A DNA stretch of 64,000 nucleotides from a methanogenic archaeon mixed culture ISO4-G1 (GCA_001563305.1 CP013703.1:248001-312000), one strand, 5' to 3'; counted from the first letter of the stretch, positions 1-8,789 are shown. Notes: a model not told the origin generated them from the letters alone. Numbers and translations are program-made.

Positions 1-104
1 TATAGACGTTTTCACGCCGTATTCAATCCGTCCGTAACAACGTTAGGCACCCAGTCGCGATAGTTTATTATGGACCAGCACGATGCCCCGAGTAGGTTAT
101 CATC

Positions 105-1121
105 ATGGCGAAGATCAGGGTCGGAGTCAACGGTTTCGGAACCATCGGAAAGAGGGTCGCAACGGCTGTTGCGGCGCAGGACGACATGGAATTGGTTGGG
201 GTCACAAAGACCAGACCTTCGTTCGAGGCGAGATCCGCCATCGAGAAGGGATACGGTCTGTACGTCCCCGCGGAGAGCGTCCAGGCATTCAAGGATGCCG
301 GCATCGAGGTCAGCGGAACCATAGATGACCTGCTCAAGAAGGTCGACATCGTCGTGGACTGCACCCCCGGTAACGTGGGCGAGGAGTACAAGGCGAAGTA
401 CCAGGCCGCAGGCGTCAAGGCAATCTTCCAGGGAGGAGAGGACCACGCGCTCACAGGCATATCCTTCAATTCCACAGCGAACTACTCCGAGTCCTGGGGA
501 GCTCAGCTCTCCCGTGTGGTGTCATGCAACACGACCGGACTCCTGAGGACCCTGAACCCGCTGGACAAGAAGTTCAAGATCAAGAACGCCTTCGTCACCA
601 TCGTAAGGCGTGCGGCCGACCCCGGCGACGCGAAGACCGGACCCATCAACGCACTCGAGCCTTCGGTCAAGCTCCCGACCCACCACGGACCGGATGTCCA
701 GAGCATCATGCCCTGGCTGAACATCAGCACCATGGCGGTCAAGGCATCCACTACCCTCATGCACCTGCACACGGTGGTCGTACAGCTCTCCACCGAGGTC
801 AAGACAGAGGATGTCCTGGAGGTATTAAGGAACGCACCCCGCGTCAGGCTGGTCAAGAGCAAGGACGGCATCAAGAGCACCGCCAACATCATGGAGCTGG
901 CGAGGGAGCTCGGGCGCGACAGGTCAGACATGTACGAGATCGTGGTGTGGGAGGACGGCGTCAAGGTCGTCGGTAACACACTGTACTACTACCAGGCGGT
1001 CCACCAGGAATCCGATGTGATCCCCGAGAACGTGGACTGCATCAGGTCCATGTGCAAGCTCGAGCAGGACGCGGCAGCATCCCAGGCCAAGACGAACAAG
1101 GCGATGGGAATCCTTCACTGA
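105..1121 (+). CDS. gap: Glyceraldehyde-3-phosphate dehydrogenase, archaeal type II
   Basis: This 338-residue cytosolic enzyme interconverts glyceraldehyde 3-phosphate and 1,3-bisphosphoglycerate; in a methanogen it probably serves gluconeogenesis. The N-terminal nucleotide fold (GVNGFGTIGKRV, residues 7-18) and the catalytic Cys141 in SCNTTGL are visible, and the length matches archaeal type II GAPDH rather than the bacterial type I family. A TATA-like TTTATTA near 62-68 would place transcription start near 92, giving a leader of about 12 nt with AGGT before the ATG. It is followed 10 nt later by pgk, so the two consecutive pathway enzymes are co-transcribed. Confidence 0.96.
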   Translation: MAKIRVGVNGFGTIGKRVATAVAAQDDMELVGVTKTRPSFEARSAIEKGYGLYVPAESVQAFKDAGIEVSGTIDDLLKKVDIVVDCTPGNVGEEYKAKYQAAGVKAIFQGGEDHALTGISFNSTANYSESWGAQLSRVVSCNTTGLLRTLNPLDKKFKIKNAFVTIVRRAADPGDAKTGPINALEPSVKLPTHHGPDVQSIMPWLNISTMAVKASTTLMHLHTVVVQLSTEVKTEDVLEVLRNAPRVRLVKSKDGIKSTANIMELARELGRDRSDMYEIVVWEDGVKVVGNTLYYYQAVHQESDVIPENVDCIRSMCKLEQDAAASQAKTNKAMGILH

Positions 1122-1131
1122 AGGTCGGAAG

Positions 1132-2379
1132 ATGTCCAAGGACTTCAACACGCTCGAGGATTTCAACTACAGGGACAAGACCGTCCTCCTGAGGGTGGAC
1201 ATCAACTGTCCCCTCGACAAGCAGACCCTGAAGATCGTCAACGATTCGAGGATCAGGAGGGTCGTCCCCACCATCAGGGAACTGATGGGGAAGAAGGCCA
1301 AGCTGGTCATCCTGGCACATCAGAGCAGGAAGGACAAGTGGGACTTCATCAACCTCGAACAGCACGCGGAGCACCTCTCCAAGCATCTCAACGCCGCTGT
1401 CAAGTACGTCGACGATGTGCTCGGGGACGAGGCCGTGAAGGCGATCAAGGCGCTCCAGCCGGGAGAGGTCCTTCTCCTCGGCAACGTCAGGGCGATCGAC
1501 AGCGAGACCGCCAAGGGCGACATGCAGATGCATTCCCAGGGAGAGATCGTCCAGAAGCTTGCGCCGCTCATCGATTACTACGTCTGCGATGCGTTCGGAG
1601 CATCCCACAGGTCGCAGTGCTCCCTGGTCGGATTCCCCGCCAGGATCCCTTCCGCATCCGGAAGGCTCATGGCCAAGGAGATGTCCGCGCTGAAGTCAAT
1701 CTTCGAGAACCCCCGCCGGCCCTCGGTGTTCATACTGGGAGGGGCCAAGTTCGGGGACGTGTCCATCATGATTGACAGGGTGCTCGGCAACAACACCGCC
1801 GACACCGTCATACTCACGGGTCTCGCAGGCAACGCGTTCCTCCTCGCGAGGGGCGTCGACATCGGTGAGGCCAGTTCTCAGATCCTGTCGGAGGAGCTCA
1901 CACCCGAGAACCTCCAGGCCGCCAAGGATGTGATGTCCAAGTACGGACAGAGGATCCTCCTCCCCGTGGACGTCGCGGTCGAAAGGGACGGCAAGCGCGT
2001 ATCGGTCAACATCGGGGACCTCCCGACAAAAGAACCAGCGCTCGATATCGGTGATGCATCCGCCGAGAAGTTCGCCAAGGTCATAAGGTCCTCCAGGACA
2101 TCGTTCATGTCCGGCCCCGCCGGCATGATCGAGAAGCCAGACTTCGCCATAGGCACCCGCGTGCTGATGACCGCCATGGTCGACAGCGGCGGACAGTCCG
2201 TCATCGGAGGCGGACACACCGGAGGCGCGGCGGAGAAGTTCGACCTGGCCGACCGTTTCTCGTACGTCAGCACGGGCGGAGGAGCGTTGGAGACCTTCCT
2301 TCTGGGAGAGCCCCTGCCGGTCATCGAGGCCCTGAAGTATTCCAGGGAGAAGTTCGGCAGCGAGACCCAAAAGCTTTAA
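1132..2379 (+). CDS. pgk: Phosphoglycerate kinase
   Basis: This 415-residue protein has the archaeal PGK length and pattern: an N-terminal substrate half (VDINCPLD near residue 23; LAHQSRKDK near 62) and a C-terminal nucleotide half with a glycine-rich stretch (VIGGGHTGGAAEKF near residue 362) and STGGGALETFL near 382. It converts 1,3-bisphosphoglycerate and ADP to 3-phosphoglycerate and ATP, or the reverse in gluconeogenesis. It directly follows gap in an operon. It ends in TAA, one of only three TAA stops in the window. Confidence 0.96.
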   Translation: MSKDFNTLEDFNYRDKTVLLRVDINCPLDKQTLKIVNDSRIRRVVPTIRELMGKKAKLVILAHQSRKDKWDFINLEQHAEHLSKHLNAAVKYVDDVLGDEAVKAIKALQPGEVLLLGNVRAIDSETAKGDMQMHSQGEIVQKLAPLIDYYVCDAFGASHRSQCSLVGFPARIPSASGRLMAKEMSALKSIFENPRRPSVFILGGAKFGDVSIMIDRVLGNNTADTVILTGLAGNAFLLARGVDIGEASSQILSEELTPENLQAAKDVMSKYGQRILLPVDVAVERDGKRVSVNIGDLPTKEPALDIGDASAEKFAKVIRSSRTSFMSGPAGMIEKPDFAIGTRVLMTAMVDSGGQSVIGGGHTGGAAEKFDLADRFSYVSTGGGALETFLLGEPLPVIEALKYSREKFGSETQKL

Positions 2380-2403
2380 GTTTAAAGTAAGGATGCGGAC
2401 GCG

Positions 2404-2781
2404 ATGGCAAAAAAGAAGAGGCGCATAACCGAAGAGCCCGAGGAGGAGTATGAGTTCTCCCCTACCGAGTTCAACGAGAGGGAGTTCATCCTCAAGGAGA
2501 TCTACAGCACGAAGGTCTTCGCAGTGGCAATGGTCCTTGCGCTCATCGTCGGAGTCGTCACCGGCATCCTGATCAAGAACTACCCGATGGTCAGCGGAGA
2601 CTGGAACCTCATGTCAGTCATCGCGACGCTCATCTCGTTCGCAGTCATGTTCATGATCAAGAAGGTCGCGGCCATCCTCGGACTCCACCCCGAGCTGATG
2701 GACATCAAGTCCATGGCCGGTAACTACATCATCTACCTGGCGATGGCACTGGCGATCTGCATCATCACGATGCAGTTCTGA
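2404..2781 (+). CDS. Small three-helix membrane protein, function unknown
   Basis: This 125-residue protein follows pgk by 24 nt and may share its transcript. A charged N-terminus rich in Lys, Arg and Glu (residues 1-35) precedes three predicted transmembrane segments at about 39-58, 71-88 and 104-123. I do not recognise a family. The length and three-helix layout loosely recall EMC6-like proteins, but I see no motif that supports this. The link to glycolysis may be only positional. Confidence 0.75.
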   Translation: MAKKKRRITEEPEEEYEFSPTEFNEREFILKEIYSTKVFAVAMVLALIVGVVTGILIKNYPMVSGDWNLMSVIATLISFAVMFMIKKVAAILGLHPELMDIKSMAGNYIIYLAMALAICIITMQF

Positions 2782-2789
2782 AAACTATT

Positions 2790-3344
2790 TCAGAAACCCC
2801 TCTTTTTCAATTCACCGATGAGCAGTCCGATCGCTTTTCCGCGGTGGGACACCTTGTTCTTCTCGTCCACTGTGATCTCGGCGAACGTGTGCTCACCGTC
2901 GTGTGAAAAAATGGGGTCGAAACCGAACCCGTCCTGACCTGTCTGGTACTTCGTTATTTCACCGCGGCATACGCCGACGACGATTATGCGTTCGCCGTTG
3001 ATGTCGCACCCTATACAGCACCTGAATTCCGCATCACGGGCCTCACATCCTTCCATGAGCTTGAGGATGCCATCGTTGCCTATGGTCTTCTGAGCATACG
3101 CCGACCACACGCCGGGGAATCCTTTCAGCGAATCGATGAAGAGTCCCGTGTCGTCGATGATGAAGTCCCTGACGCCCTGAGATATGAGGGCATCCATGCC
3201 CTTCTCGACGACCTCCCTGAGGTCGCTGGTCTGGACCTCGTCGTAGGGTATCCTGCAGTGCTCCATCTCGATGCCGAGATCGTCGAACGCCTTCTGGAAC
3301 TCCGCGACCTTGCCTGGGTTGGATGTGATGACCTTTAGCTTCAT
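2790..3344 (-). CDS. rdgB: XTP/dITP diphosphatase (RdgB/HAM1 family)
   Basis: This 184-residue nucleotide-pool sanitiser hydrolyses dITP and XTP to monophosphates and pyrophosphate so that deaminated purines are not incorporated. The family signature SNPGKVAEF lies at residues 7-15, the acidic DDTGLFIDSL near 65, and the C-terminal SHRGKA motif near 165. The ATG at 3344 gives the standard N-terminus MKLKVITSNPGK and overlaps the stop of bud32 by ATGA, so an upstream ATG at 3356 is disfavoured. Its translation is probably coupled to bud32. Confidence 0.94.
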   Translation of the reverse strand: MKLKVITSNPGKVAEFQKAFDDLGIEMEHCRIPYDEVQTSDLREVVEKGMDALISQGVRDFIIDDTGLFIDSLKGFPGVWSAYAQKTIGNDGILKLMEGCEARDAEFRCCIGCDINGERIIVVGVCRGEITKYQTGQDGFGFDPIFSHDGEHTFAEITVDEKNKVSHRGKAIGLLIGELKKRGF

Positions 3345-3958
3345 GTGTATCTGCACCTGTTCTTGATGTCCGTGAGCTTCCTCTTGACCGCTTTCGCGTC
3401 GGGGATGTCGGAGAAGTATTCCTCCGTGAGGACCTCGAACGACGATTCCAGACCCACGTGCGCGGAGCTGAACGCCCTCTCCAGTAGTCTGAAGTCCACA
3501 CCGATGTCCTCCAGGTCCGCCTTGACGCAGCCCATCGAGAAATCAATGAAGCATATGTCGTCCCCTTCCATGATCATGTTGGATGTGGTCAGGTCCCCGT
3601 GGCAGATCCCTGCCGAATGCATCCTGGCGACCGCCGCACCGATCTTCCTGCAAATCTCGTCGGCCCTTTCGGGATGTTCGTCCAGAACCTCCTTGACAGC
3701 CTTCCCCTCTATGTACTCCATGACGATGGAGCACTCCTTGAGATCGATGTCATAGATGCAGGGCGTCCTGACGCCGGCGTCCCTCGCATCCTTCATGATC
3801 CTCGCCTCGTTGCGGGTCCTGAGGTTGCGGATGCGTGCGTCTATCTCGGGCAGCCTGTACGATTTGGGGGGTCTGATCTTGACCAGCGCCCTGCGTCCCA
3901 GATACTCTCCGATGGACACCGTGGCCTCTGCTCCGTGGATAGGCGATTCATTCATCAT
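3341..3958 (-). CDS. bud32: KEOPS complex kinase/ATPase Bud32, stand-alone form
   Basis: This 205-residue atypical small kinase is the Bud32 subunit of KEOPS, which supports the t6A modification of tRNAs reading ANN codons. Visible motifs are the VAIK-like ALVKIRPPKSYR near residue 28, MEYIEGKAVKEVL near 115, the catalytic-loop HGDLTTSNMI near 150 and the metal-binding IDFSMG near 165. In many euryarchaea Bud32 is fused to Kae1; here it stands alone. A TATA box on the minus strand (TTTATAT, about 3996-4005) lies inside an 11-bp inverted repeat shared with the divergent gene at 4007. It heads an operon with rdgB. Confidence 0.94.
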   Translation of the reverse strand: MMNESPIHGAEATVSIGEYLGRRALVKIRPPKSYRLPEIDARIRNLRTRNEARIMKDARDAGVRTPCIYDIDLKECSIVMEYIEGKAVKEVLDEHPERADEICRKIGAAVARMHSAGICHGDLTTSNMIMEGDDICFIDFSMGCVKADLEDIGVDFRLLERAFSSAHVGLESSFEVLTEEYFSDIPDAKAVKRKLTDIKNRCRYT

Positions 3959-3978
3959 CGTATCACAAGTCTTTTTTC

Positions 3979-4018
3979 TGTGTACTTCAATTCACTTCCG
4001 ATATAAATGAAGTACACA
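3979..4018. promoter_or_regulatory. 11-bp perfect inverted repeat in the bud32 / AIM24 divergent promoter
   Basis: TGTGTACTTCA at 3979-3989 is repeated as TGAAGTACACA at 4008-4018, with an 18-bp spacer that contains the bud32 TATA box. The right arm covers the start codon of the plus-strand gene at 4007. The symmetry is seen directly; a repressor-binding role is inferred. Confidence 0.5.
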
Positions 4019-4684
4019 ATCACAGGAGACAACCTCCAGTTCGTGAACGTGGAGCTCAGCCCCGGAGAGGAGCTCAGCTCGACAGCCGGTGCCATGGCGT
4101 ACATGACTGGCAACATGAGAATGGAAGCTGTGATGGAGGGAGGACTCTTCGCGGGAATCAAACGTTCCCTCTCCGGATCCTCTCTGTTCCTCGTCAAATA
4201 CAGGCCTGAGAACAGCACGGGTGTCGTGGGACTGGGCGGAAGCGTCCCCGGAAAGATCCTCGACATCGATGTCAGCAAGGGAAGCTGGATCGTCCAGAAG
4301 ACAGGATATCTGGGATCCGAGCCCACCGTGAAGCTGGATATGGCCTTCCAGAAGAAGATCGGATCGATTTTCTTCGGAGGAGAGGGACTGATCCTCCAGA
4401 AGCTTTCGGGAACGGGAATGGCATTCATCAACGCATGCGGTGACCTCAACGTGGTCGAGCTCAAGCCCGGCGAAGTCTACAAGGTCTCCACATCCAACGC
4501 AGTGGCATGGGAGGAGTCCGTCAGCTACGACATCTCCTCGGCCGGAGGAATCAAGACCGCGATGTTCGGAGGGGAGGGACTGTTTGTCACCACGCTCACC
4601 GGACCCGGAAAGATCGTCATCCAGTCGATGACCCTCGGAGACCTCGCGAACGCACTGATCCCCTATCTGCCCAGCAACAACTGA
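4007..4684 (+). CDS. AIM24 / TIGR00266 family protein
   Basis: This 225-residue protein belongs to the AIM24-like beta-rich family, typified by the N-terminus YTITGDNLQFVNVELSPGE and by repeated GGEGL segments near residues 125 and 187. The family is named for a yeast mitochondrial inner-membrane protein; its role in prokaryotes is unknown. The ATG at 4007 gives the canonical N-terminus. A small membrane protein follows 11 nt downstream, so the pair probably forms one operon and may act at the membrane. The start codon lies inside the right arm of the 3979-4018 inverted repeat. Confidence 0.9.
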   Translation: MKYTITGDNLQFVNVELSPGEELSSTAGAMAYMTGNMRMEAVMEGGLFAGIKRSLSGSSLFLVKYRPENSTGVVGLGGSVPGKILDIDVSKGSWIVQKTGYLGSEPTVKLDMAFQKKIGSIFFGGEGLILQKLSGTGMAFINACGDLNVVELKPGEVYKVSTSNAVAWEESVSYDISSAGGIKTAMFGGEGLFVTTLTGPGKIVIQSMTLGDLANALIPYLPSNN

Positions 4685-4695
4685 AGGTGATTGAA

Positions 4696-5007
4696 ATGGT
4701 TAACGAAGCACGCAACATGAAGAAGGCCGGGACCGGAAAGTCCGCGATCGGAGTTATCATACTGATCGCGCTCGCCATCTGGGTACTGTCGGATCCCGCG
4801 GTCCTCGAGGCATTCATGAACCTGGTCCTCGTCATCGTGGGAGCGATCGTGGTCATAGTCCTGATCATCATCGGAGTCATGTTCATCATGGCCATCCCGA
4901 TGTACGCCGCCAAGGGCGAACAGTACCAGGACGGAGTCGACTACAGCCTCAGCGACGTTAAGCCTGTCAAGGAGTCCTCATCCGAGGACGACAAGAAGGA
5001 AGACTGA
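4696..5007 (+). CDS. Small membrane protein with two hydrophobic segments
   Basis: This 103-residue protein starts at ATG 4696, 11 nt after the AIM24-family gene, with a short purine-rich leader. Hydrophobic segments at about residues 17-32 and 39-66 suggest two transmembrane helices, followed by an acidic, lysine-containing cytoplasmic-type tail ending SSSEDDKKED. I recognise no family. A longer reading upstream in the same frame would overlap the AIM24-family gene and is not needed. Its position suggests it works with the AIM24 homologue. Confidence 0.8.
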   Translation: MVNEARNMKKAGTGKSAIGVIILIALAIWVLSDPAVLEAFMNLVLVIVGAIVVIVLIIIGVMFIMAIPMYAAKGEQYQDGVDYSLSDVKPVKESSSEDDKKED

Positions 5008-5016
5008 AACCTTTCA

Positions 5017-5032
5017 CGGGGGGAGACCCCCG
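5017..5032 (+). terminator. Strong GC hairpin after the AIM24 operon
   Basis: CGGGGG (5017-5022) pairs with CCCCCG (5027-5032) around a GAGA loop, directly after the stop at 5007 and before the radB promoter. Only a weak T-run (ACTTTT) follows. Confidence 0.55.
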
Positions 5033-5081
5033 ATTCAACTTTTGATGCAATAATTATAATCCGCCATAGCGATGGGCCTGC

Positions 5082-5741
5082 GTGGATAGGATACCTCTGG
5101 GATGCTCCCAGGTCGATCAGCTCCTAGGCGGGGGGATCGAGAAGGGCAGCGTCACGCTGATCTATGGAGAGGCCGGTGCCGGCAAGACCAATGTGTGTCT
5201 GCAGCTGGCACGCAACGTCGCGCTGAAGGGCGTGAAGGTCGCGTACATAGACTCGGAGGGACTGTCCTCGGAGCGTCTCGGACAGGTGTTTGTGGGTCAC
5301 GAGGACGCCATAAAGAACCTTCTCATCTTCGAGGTACACAGCTTCACGGAGCAGTCCGACCGTATCGACAAGGTCGAGAAACTCGCGGCTGCTGGCACAA
5401 TCGAATTGGTCATCATCGACTCGCTCACGATGTTCTACCGCCTCAACTACGAGGACAGCTACGTGAGGAACGATTTCATAAGGCAGACCGAGACGCTGCT
5501 GAACATGGCGAGGCAGTATGAGATCGCGGTCATGCTGACATCGCAGGTCTACTCCAACATCACCAACGGCGGAGTGGAGTTCCTCGGAGGCCATGCGCTG
5601 CATCACAACGCGAAGACCATCATCCGTCTCGACAAGAGGACTGAGGGCCGCCGTGCGGCCGTAATAATGAAGCACAGGAGCCTTCCCGAGGGAAGGACTG
5701 CGCTGTACCGTATCACCGAATCCGGGATTTCGGATATCTGA
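5082..5741 (+). CDS. radB: DNA repair and recombination protein RadB
   Basis: RadB is an archaeal RadA paralogue of about 220 residues that keeps only the ATPase core; it assists homologous recombination. Walker A is GEAGAGKTN at residues 29-37, and a Walker B-like LVIIDSLT lies near 108. The first helix-hairpin-helix domain of RadA is absent, as usual for RadB. The start is GTG at 5082. A TATA box (TAATTATAAT, 5051-5060) is centred about 26 nt upstream, so the mRNA is probably leaderless, which decides the start. It is convergent with idsA. Confidence 0.95.
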   Translation: MDRIPLGCSQVDQLLGGGIEKGSVTLIYGEAGAGKTNVCLQLARNVALKGVKVAYIDSEGLSSERLGQVFVGHEDAIKNLLIFEVHSFTEQSDRIDKVEKLAAAGTIELVIIDSLTMFYRLNYEDSYVRNDFIRQTETLLNMARQYEIAVMLTSQVYSNITNGGVEFLGGHALHHNAKTIIRLDKRTEGRRAAVIMKHRSLPEGRTALYRITESGISDI

Positions 5742-6728
5742 TCAGACTTCTCTGTCCACGGCGTATCTTGCCAATGCGATCATGAATTCCTTGTCCTCGC
5801 TCTCGGGCAGGAACTGGATCTTCGCGATCGCGTTCTCGACTTTCTGCTTGGCCATGTCCAGGTTGTACTTGATCGCTCCGGCCTCGTCCATGATCTGCTT
5901 GGCGCGGGCGCACTGTGCGTCCGTCGCGTCGGGGTTGCCGAGGATGGACTTGAACTCCTCCAGGAGCTTGGGGTCCTTCAGCGAGGAGATGGTGTGGGTG
6001 ACCATGCAGGTGCACTTTCCCTTGCGGATGTCGTTCCCGACGGACTTCCCGGTCTTGCTGGAATCACCTGCGACGCCGAGATAGTCGTCGAACATCTGGA
6101 ATCCGAGTCCGAGCTCGATGGCGTACTCGTTGATCGCCTTGACCTCCTCTGGGGTGGCACCGCCGATGATAGCCCCGCCCGCGGCCGCTGCCGCGAAGAG
6201 GACGCTGGTCTTCAGCTTGATGGTCTCCAGATAGACCTCCTCAGAGACGATCTGACCTTCGTTGTTGATGTCCATCTGCTGACCGCGGGCGAGATCCCAG
6301 ACGGCCTGGCTGACATACTTCAGAGTGTCCCTCATCTTCTCTGCTGGCACATCGAGGTTCGCGATGATCTGGTACGCTTTCGCGAACAGTGCATCGCCTG
6401 CGAGGATCGCGGTGGGCATGCCGTATCCGACGTGGATGGTGGTCATCCCCCTGCGCTTGTCGTCCCCGTCCATGAGGTCGTCGTGGACCAGGGTGAAGTT
6501 GTGTATGTACTCGATGGCGACCGCCAGGGGCACGGCCTTGGAGGCATCCCCTCCGACCGCCCTGCAGCATGCGACCGCCATTGCCGGACGCATCCTCTTC
6601 CCCCCGGCGTACGGATACTGCCTGGACGCATCCATGAGGACTTTGGGCTCCTCGTCCCCGATATAGCTCTTGATAGGTCCGTCAAGTTCCGCGGACATCT
6701 TCTTCAGGTATTCTTTGGCGTCCATCAT
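5742..6728 (-). CDS. idsA: Short-chain isoprenyl diphosphate synthase (GGPP/FPP synthase type)
   Basis: This 328-residue trans-prenyltransferase condenses isopentenyl diphosphate with allylic diphosphates to make the C20 chains of archaeal lipids. The first Asp-rich motif is HDDLMDGDD near residue 92. The second is FDDYLGVAGD near 212, where the usual fourth Asp-rich position is Gly. Phe at the fifth position before the first motif is typical of archaeal GGPP synthases. The ATG at 6728 overlaps the stop of fni by ATGA; a second ATG lies at 6725. It is the last gene of ipk-fni-idsA. Confidence 0.94.
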   Translation of the reverse strand: MMDAKEYLKKMSAELDGPIKSYIGDEEPKVLMDASRQYPYAGGKRMRPAMAVACCRAVGGDASKAVPLAVAIEYIHNFTLVHDDLMDGDDKRRGMTTIHVGYGMPTAILAGDALFAKAYQIIANLDVPAEKMRDTLKYVSQAVWDLARGQQMDINNEGQIVSEEVYLETIKLKTSVLFAAAAAGGAIIGGATPEEVKAINEYAIELGLGFQMFDDYLGVAGDSSKTGKSVGNDIRKGKCTCMVTHTISSLKDPKLLEEFKSILGNPDATDAQCARAKQIMDEAGAIKYNLDMAKQKVENAIAKIQFLPESEDKEFMIALARYAVDREV

Positions 6729-7777
6729 AGTTGATCCATCCAATCCTTGGTCTCGCCGAGCACCACGTACTTGGCGTTGGAAAGCTGTTTGACGTTCTGG
6801 GAACCGGTCAGCAGCATGGCCGTCCTGAGTTCCTGCTTTATGATAATGAGTTTCTTCTTCACGGCCTCCGCGGACTCCGTGGCCTCCTTGAGGATCACGT
6901 TCGCGATACCGGCCGCATCCGCACCCATGGCGATCGCCGATGCCACGTGGATACCGTCGAGGATCCCTCCGGATGCGATGACCTGCATGCCGCAGTCCCT
7001 GGTCTGTGCGAGCGATGCCGGTGCGGGTATGCCCCAGTCGAAGAACGTGTCCCCGACGTTCGTCATCTCCTCGTCGCCGCTCTCCAGTGCGCGGTAGAAC
7101 TCCACCGCCGAGAAGCTGGTGCCTCCCATGCCGGCGATGTCTATCCCCTGCACGCCGATCCCCTTGAGCCTGTCGATGACCCTCTTGGACATGCCTGCTC
7201 CGGTCTCCTTGACCATGACCGGGCCCTTGCGGGCGAGGTCGCGGATCGCGTCGTAGCATCCCCTGAAGTTGGTGTCGCCCTCGGGCTGGACCATCTCCTG
7301 GAGGGGGTTGAGGTGAACTGCAAGTACATCCGCGTTCACGAGGTCGATCGCCCTCTCGATCATGTCCTCGTCGTACATCTTCCCGCTCTTCTGGGGGACC
7401 AGCTGGACCGCTCCGAGGTTGCCGATGACCAGTGGGACGTCGTAGTCCTTGATCACGCTGTAGCTGTTCTCGGACACGCCCATGACGCCGGCCCTCTCGC
7501 TGCCGACACCCATTCCGATGCCGAGCTCGGCGCAGGCCTCCGCGATGTTGGCGTTGATCTTCTTCGCCCCGGTGAAACCGCCGGTGATGGCCGTGACGAT
7601 GAGCGGGAACTCCAGGTCCTTGCCGAAGAGGTTGCAGCTCATGTCGATGTCGTCGGCGTCCAGTTCCGGCAGGGAATCGTGGACGAGCCTGATGTCGTCC
7701 CAGTAGCAGTAGCCTGGGGCCACGCGCTCCTCCTTGCATATCCTGATGTGGTCCGCTTTCCTGTCCTTGATAGTCAT
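6725..7777 (-). CDS. fni: Isopentenyl-diphosphate delta-isomerase type 2 (FMN-dependent)
   Basis: This 350-residue FMN enzyme interconverts isopentenyl and dimethylallyl diphosphate. Recognisable segments are the N-terminal RKADHIRI, the TAITGG motif near residue 63, MGVGSERAG near 94 and the FMN-phosphate region IAMGADAAGIAN near 288. Type 2 enzymes are the usual archaeal form and are unrelated to type 1. It lies 4 nt after ipk and overlaps idsA, so the three consecutive steps are made from one mRNA. Confidence 0.95.
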   Translation of the reverse strand: MTIKDRKADHIRICKEERVAPGYCYWDDIRLVHDSLPELDADDIDMSCNLFGKDLEFPLIVTAITGGFTGAKKINANIAEACAELGIGMGVGSERAGVMGVSENSYSVIKDYDVPLVIGNLGAVQLVPQKSGKMYDEDMIERAIDLVNADVLAVHLNPLQEMVQPEGDTNFRGCYDAIRDLARKGPVMVKETGAGMSKRVIDRLKGIGVQGIDIAGMGGTSFSAVEFYRALESGDEEMTNVGDTFFDWGIPAPASLAQTRDCGMQVIASGGILDGIHVASAIAMGADAAGIANVILKEATESAEAVKKKLIIIKQELRTAMLLTGSQNVKQLSNAKYVVLGETKDWMDQL

Positions 7778-7781
7778 TGTA

Positions 7782-8552
7782 TCACGGTCTGACCTTTGTG
7801 CATATTACGTCCTCCCCTCTGAGGAGGGCCTCCAATCTTCCCGGGACAGTGCCGTTGACAAGTACGCACTCGGCGCTGCCTCCGCAGATCTTGATCATCT
7901 CTTCTATCTTGCCCCTGATGCTTCCGGTGACGTCCACTGTGGAGGTCTTGGTGTCGACCTTGTCCAGCGATGAGCCGTCCACGTTCTCGATCAGTTCGGC
8001 ATCCGGGTGGGTCTTCGGGTCCGCGGTGTAGAGCCCGTCCACATCTGAGACGAATACGACCTTGTCCGGTTTGAATATCTTGGCAAGGACTTCCATGGCT
8101 TGGTCGCCGGAGCAGATCCCGAACTCCTTGGAACGGTCCGCGACCACATCCCCGAACATGACGGGCATGACGCCGATGTGCGCCAGACGCCTGATCGCCT
8201 CGTCGTCCTTGACGATGAGTTTCCCGTTGTCCATGACGAAACAGGATCCCGGAGGGACCGATACCGCGGGAAGGCCGACCTTGATCAGTTCCTCCACGAC
8301 CATGAGGCTCAGCTCCCTGACGTCGTGCTGGACCTGGGCCACCGCGGGCACCTGGCTGAAGTCCTGGAGTCCGAGCTGGAGCGAGTATTTCTTTGCGAGC
8401 ATGTGCCCGAAGGAACCGGCCCCGTGGACGATCATGACCCCTTTGCCGGAGGACGCTATCTCCTTGCACAACCTGGCGGTGGTCTCCTGGTCGAAGACCT
8501 TGTAGCGCGACTTGTCCGTAATGACGCTCCCGCCAAGCTTGATTAGAATCAT
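7782..8552 (-). CDS. ipk: Isopentenyl phosphate kinase
   Basis: This 256-residue amino-acid-kinase-fold enzyme phosphorylates isopentenyl phosphate to the diphosphate, the last step of the archaeal (modified) mevalonate pathway. The N-terminus MILIKLGGSVITDK, the GAGSFGH motif near residue 46 carrying the substrate-contacting His, and VSDVDGLYTADPK near 167 identify it. Two ATGs (8555, 8552) are possible. The TATA box at 8571-8580 is centred about 25 nt before 8552, favouring a leaderless start there. It heads the operon ipk-fni-idsA. Confidence 0.94.
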   Translation of the reverse strand: MILIKLGGSVITDKSRYKVFDQETTARLCKEIASSGKGVMIVHGAGSFGHMLAKKYSLQLGLQDFSQVPAVAQVQHDVRELSLMVVEELIKVGLPAVSVPPGSCFVMDNGKLIVKDDEAIRRLAHIGVMPVMFGDVVADRSKEFGICSGDQAMEVLAKIFKPDKVVFVSDVDGLYTADPKTHPDAELIENVDGSSLDKVDTKTSTVDVTGSIRGKIEEMIKICGGSAECVLVNGTVPGRLEALLRGEDVICTKVRP

Positions 8553-8643
8553 CATTGCGGAGATTCACTCCTTAAATAATAATGTAGGTGGTCGCAATCG
8601 TCGAAAGATCGAGACCCTGGTCCATCGGATGAGAGTGGAAAAG

Positions 8644-8769
8644 TGGCTGACAGCGTGCCTGAGTTCCCGTACACTTGCGCAATACAGTACAGACAGGTAC
8701 GCGGGCGGGCTTTACTGCCGGGTTCGGAATGGGACCGGGTGTGACTCCGCCGCTATGGCCGTCATGCCA
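8644..8769 (-). rRNA. rrf: 5S ribosomal RNA
   Basis: On the minus strand the conserved 5S core reads CCGGTCCCATTCCGAACCCG. The two ends form helix I: TGGC-A-TGACGGC at the 5' end pairs with GCTGTCAGCCA at the 3' end, with one bulged A, which sets the ends at 8769 and 8644 (126 nt). No 16S or 23S gene is adjacent, so this is an unlinked 5S gene with its own promoter. Confidence 0.93.
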
Positions 8770-8789
8770 ATACAGGGGATATGAGAGAA

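Noticed and set aside
12-475. Minus-strand open frames opposite the start of gap
   Set aside because: They are antisense shadows of the clearly coding gap gene and have no promoter or family resemblance.
5742-7739. A 665-codon open frame on the minus strand spanning idsA and upstream sequence
   Set aside because: Its first half is a shadow of fni in another frame with low-complexity Arg/Gly/His translation; the real idsA begins at the ATG overlapping the fni stop.
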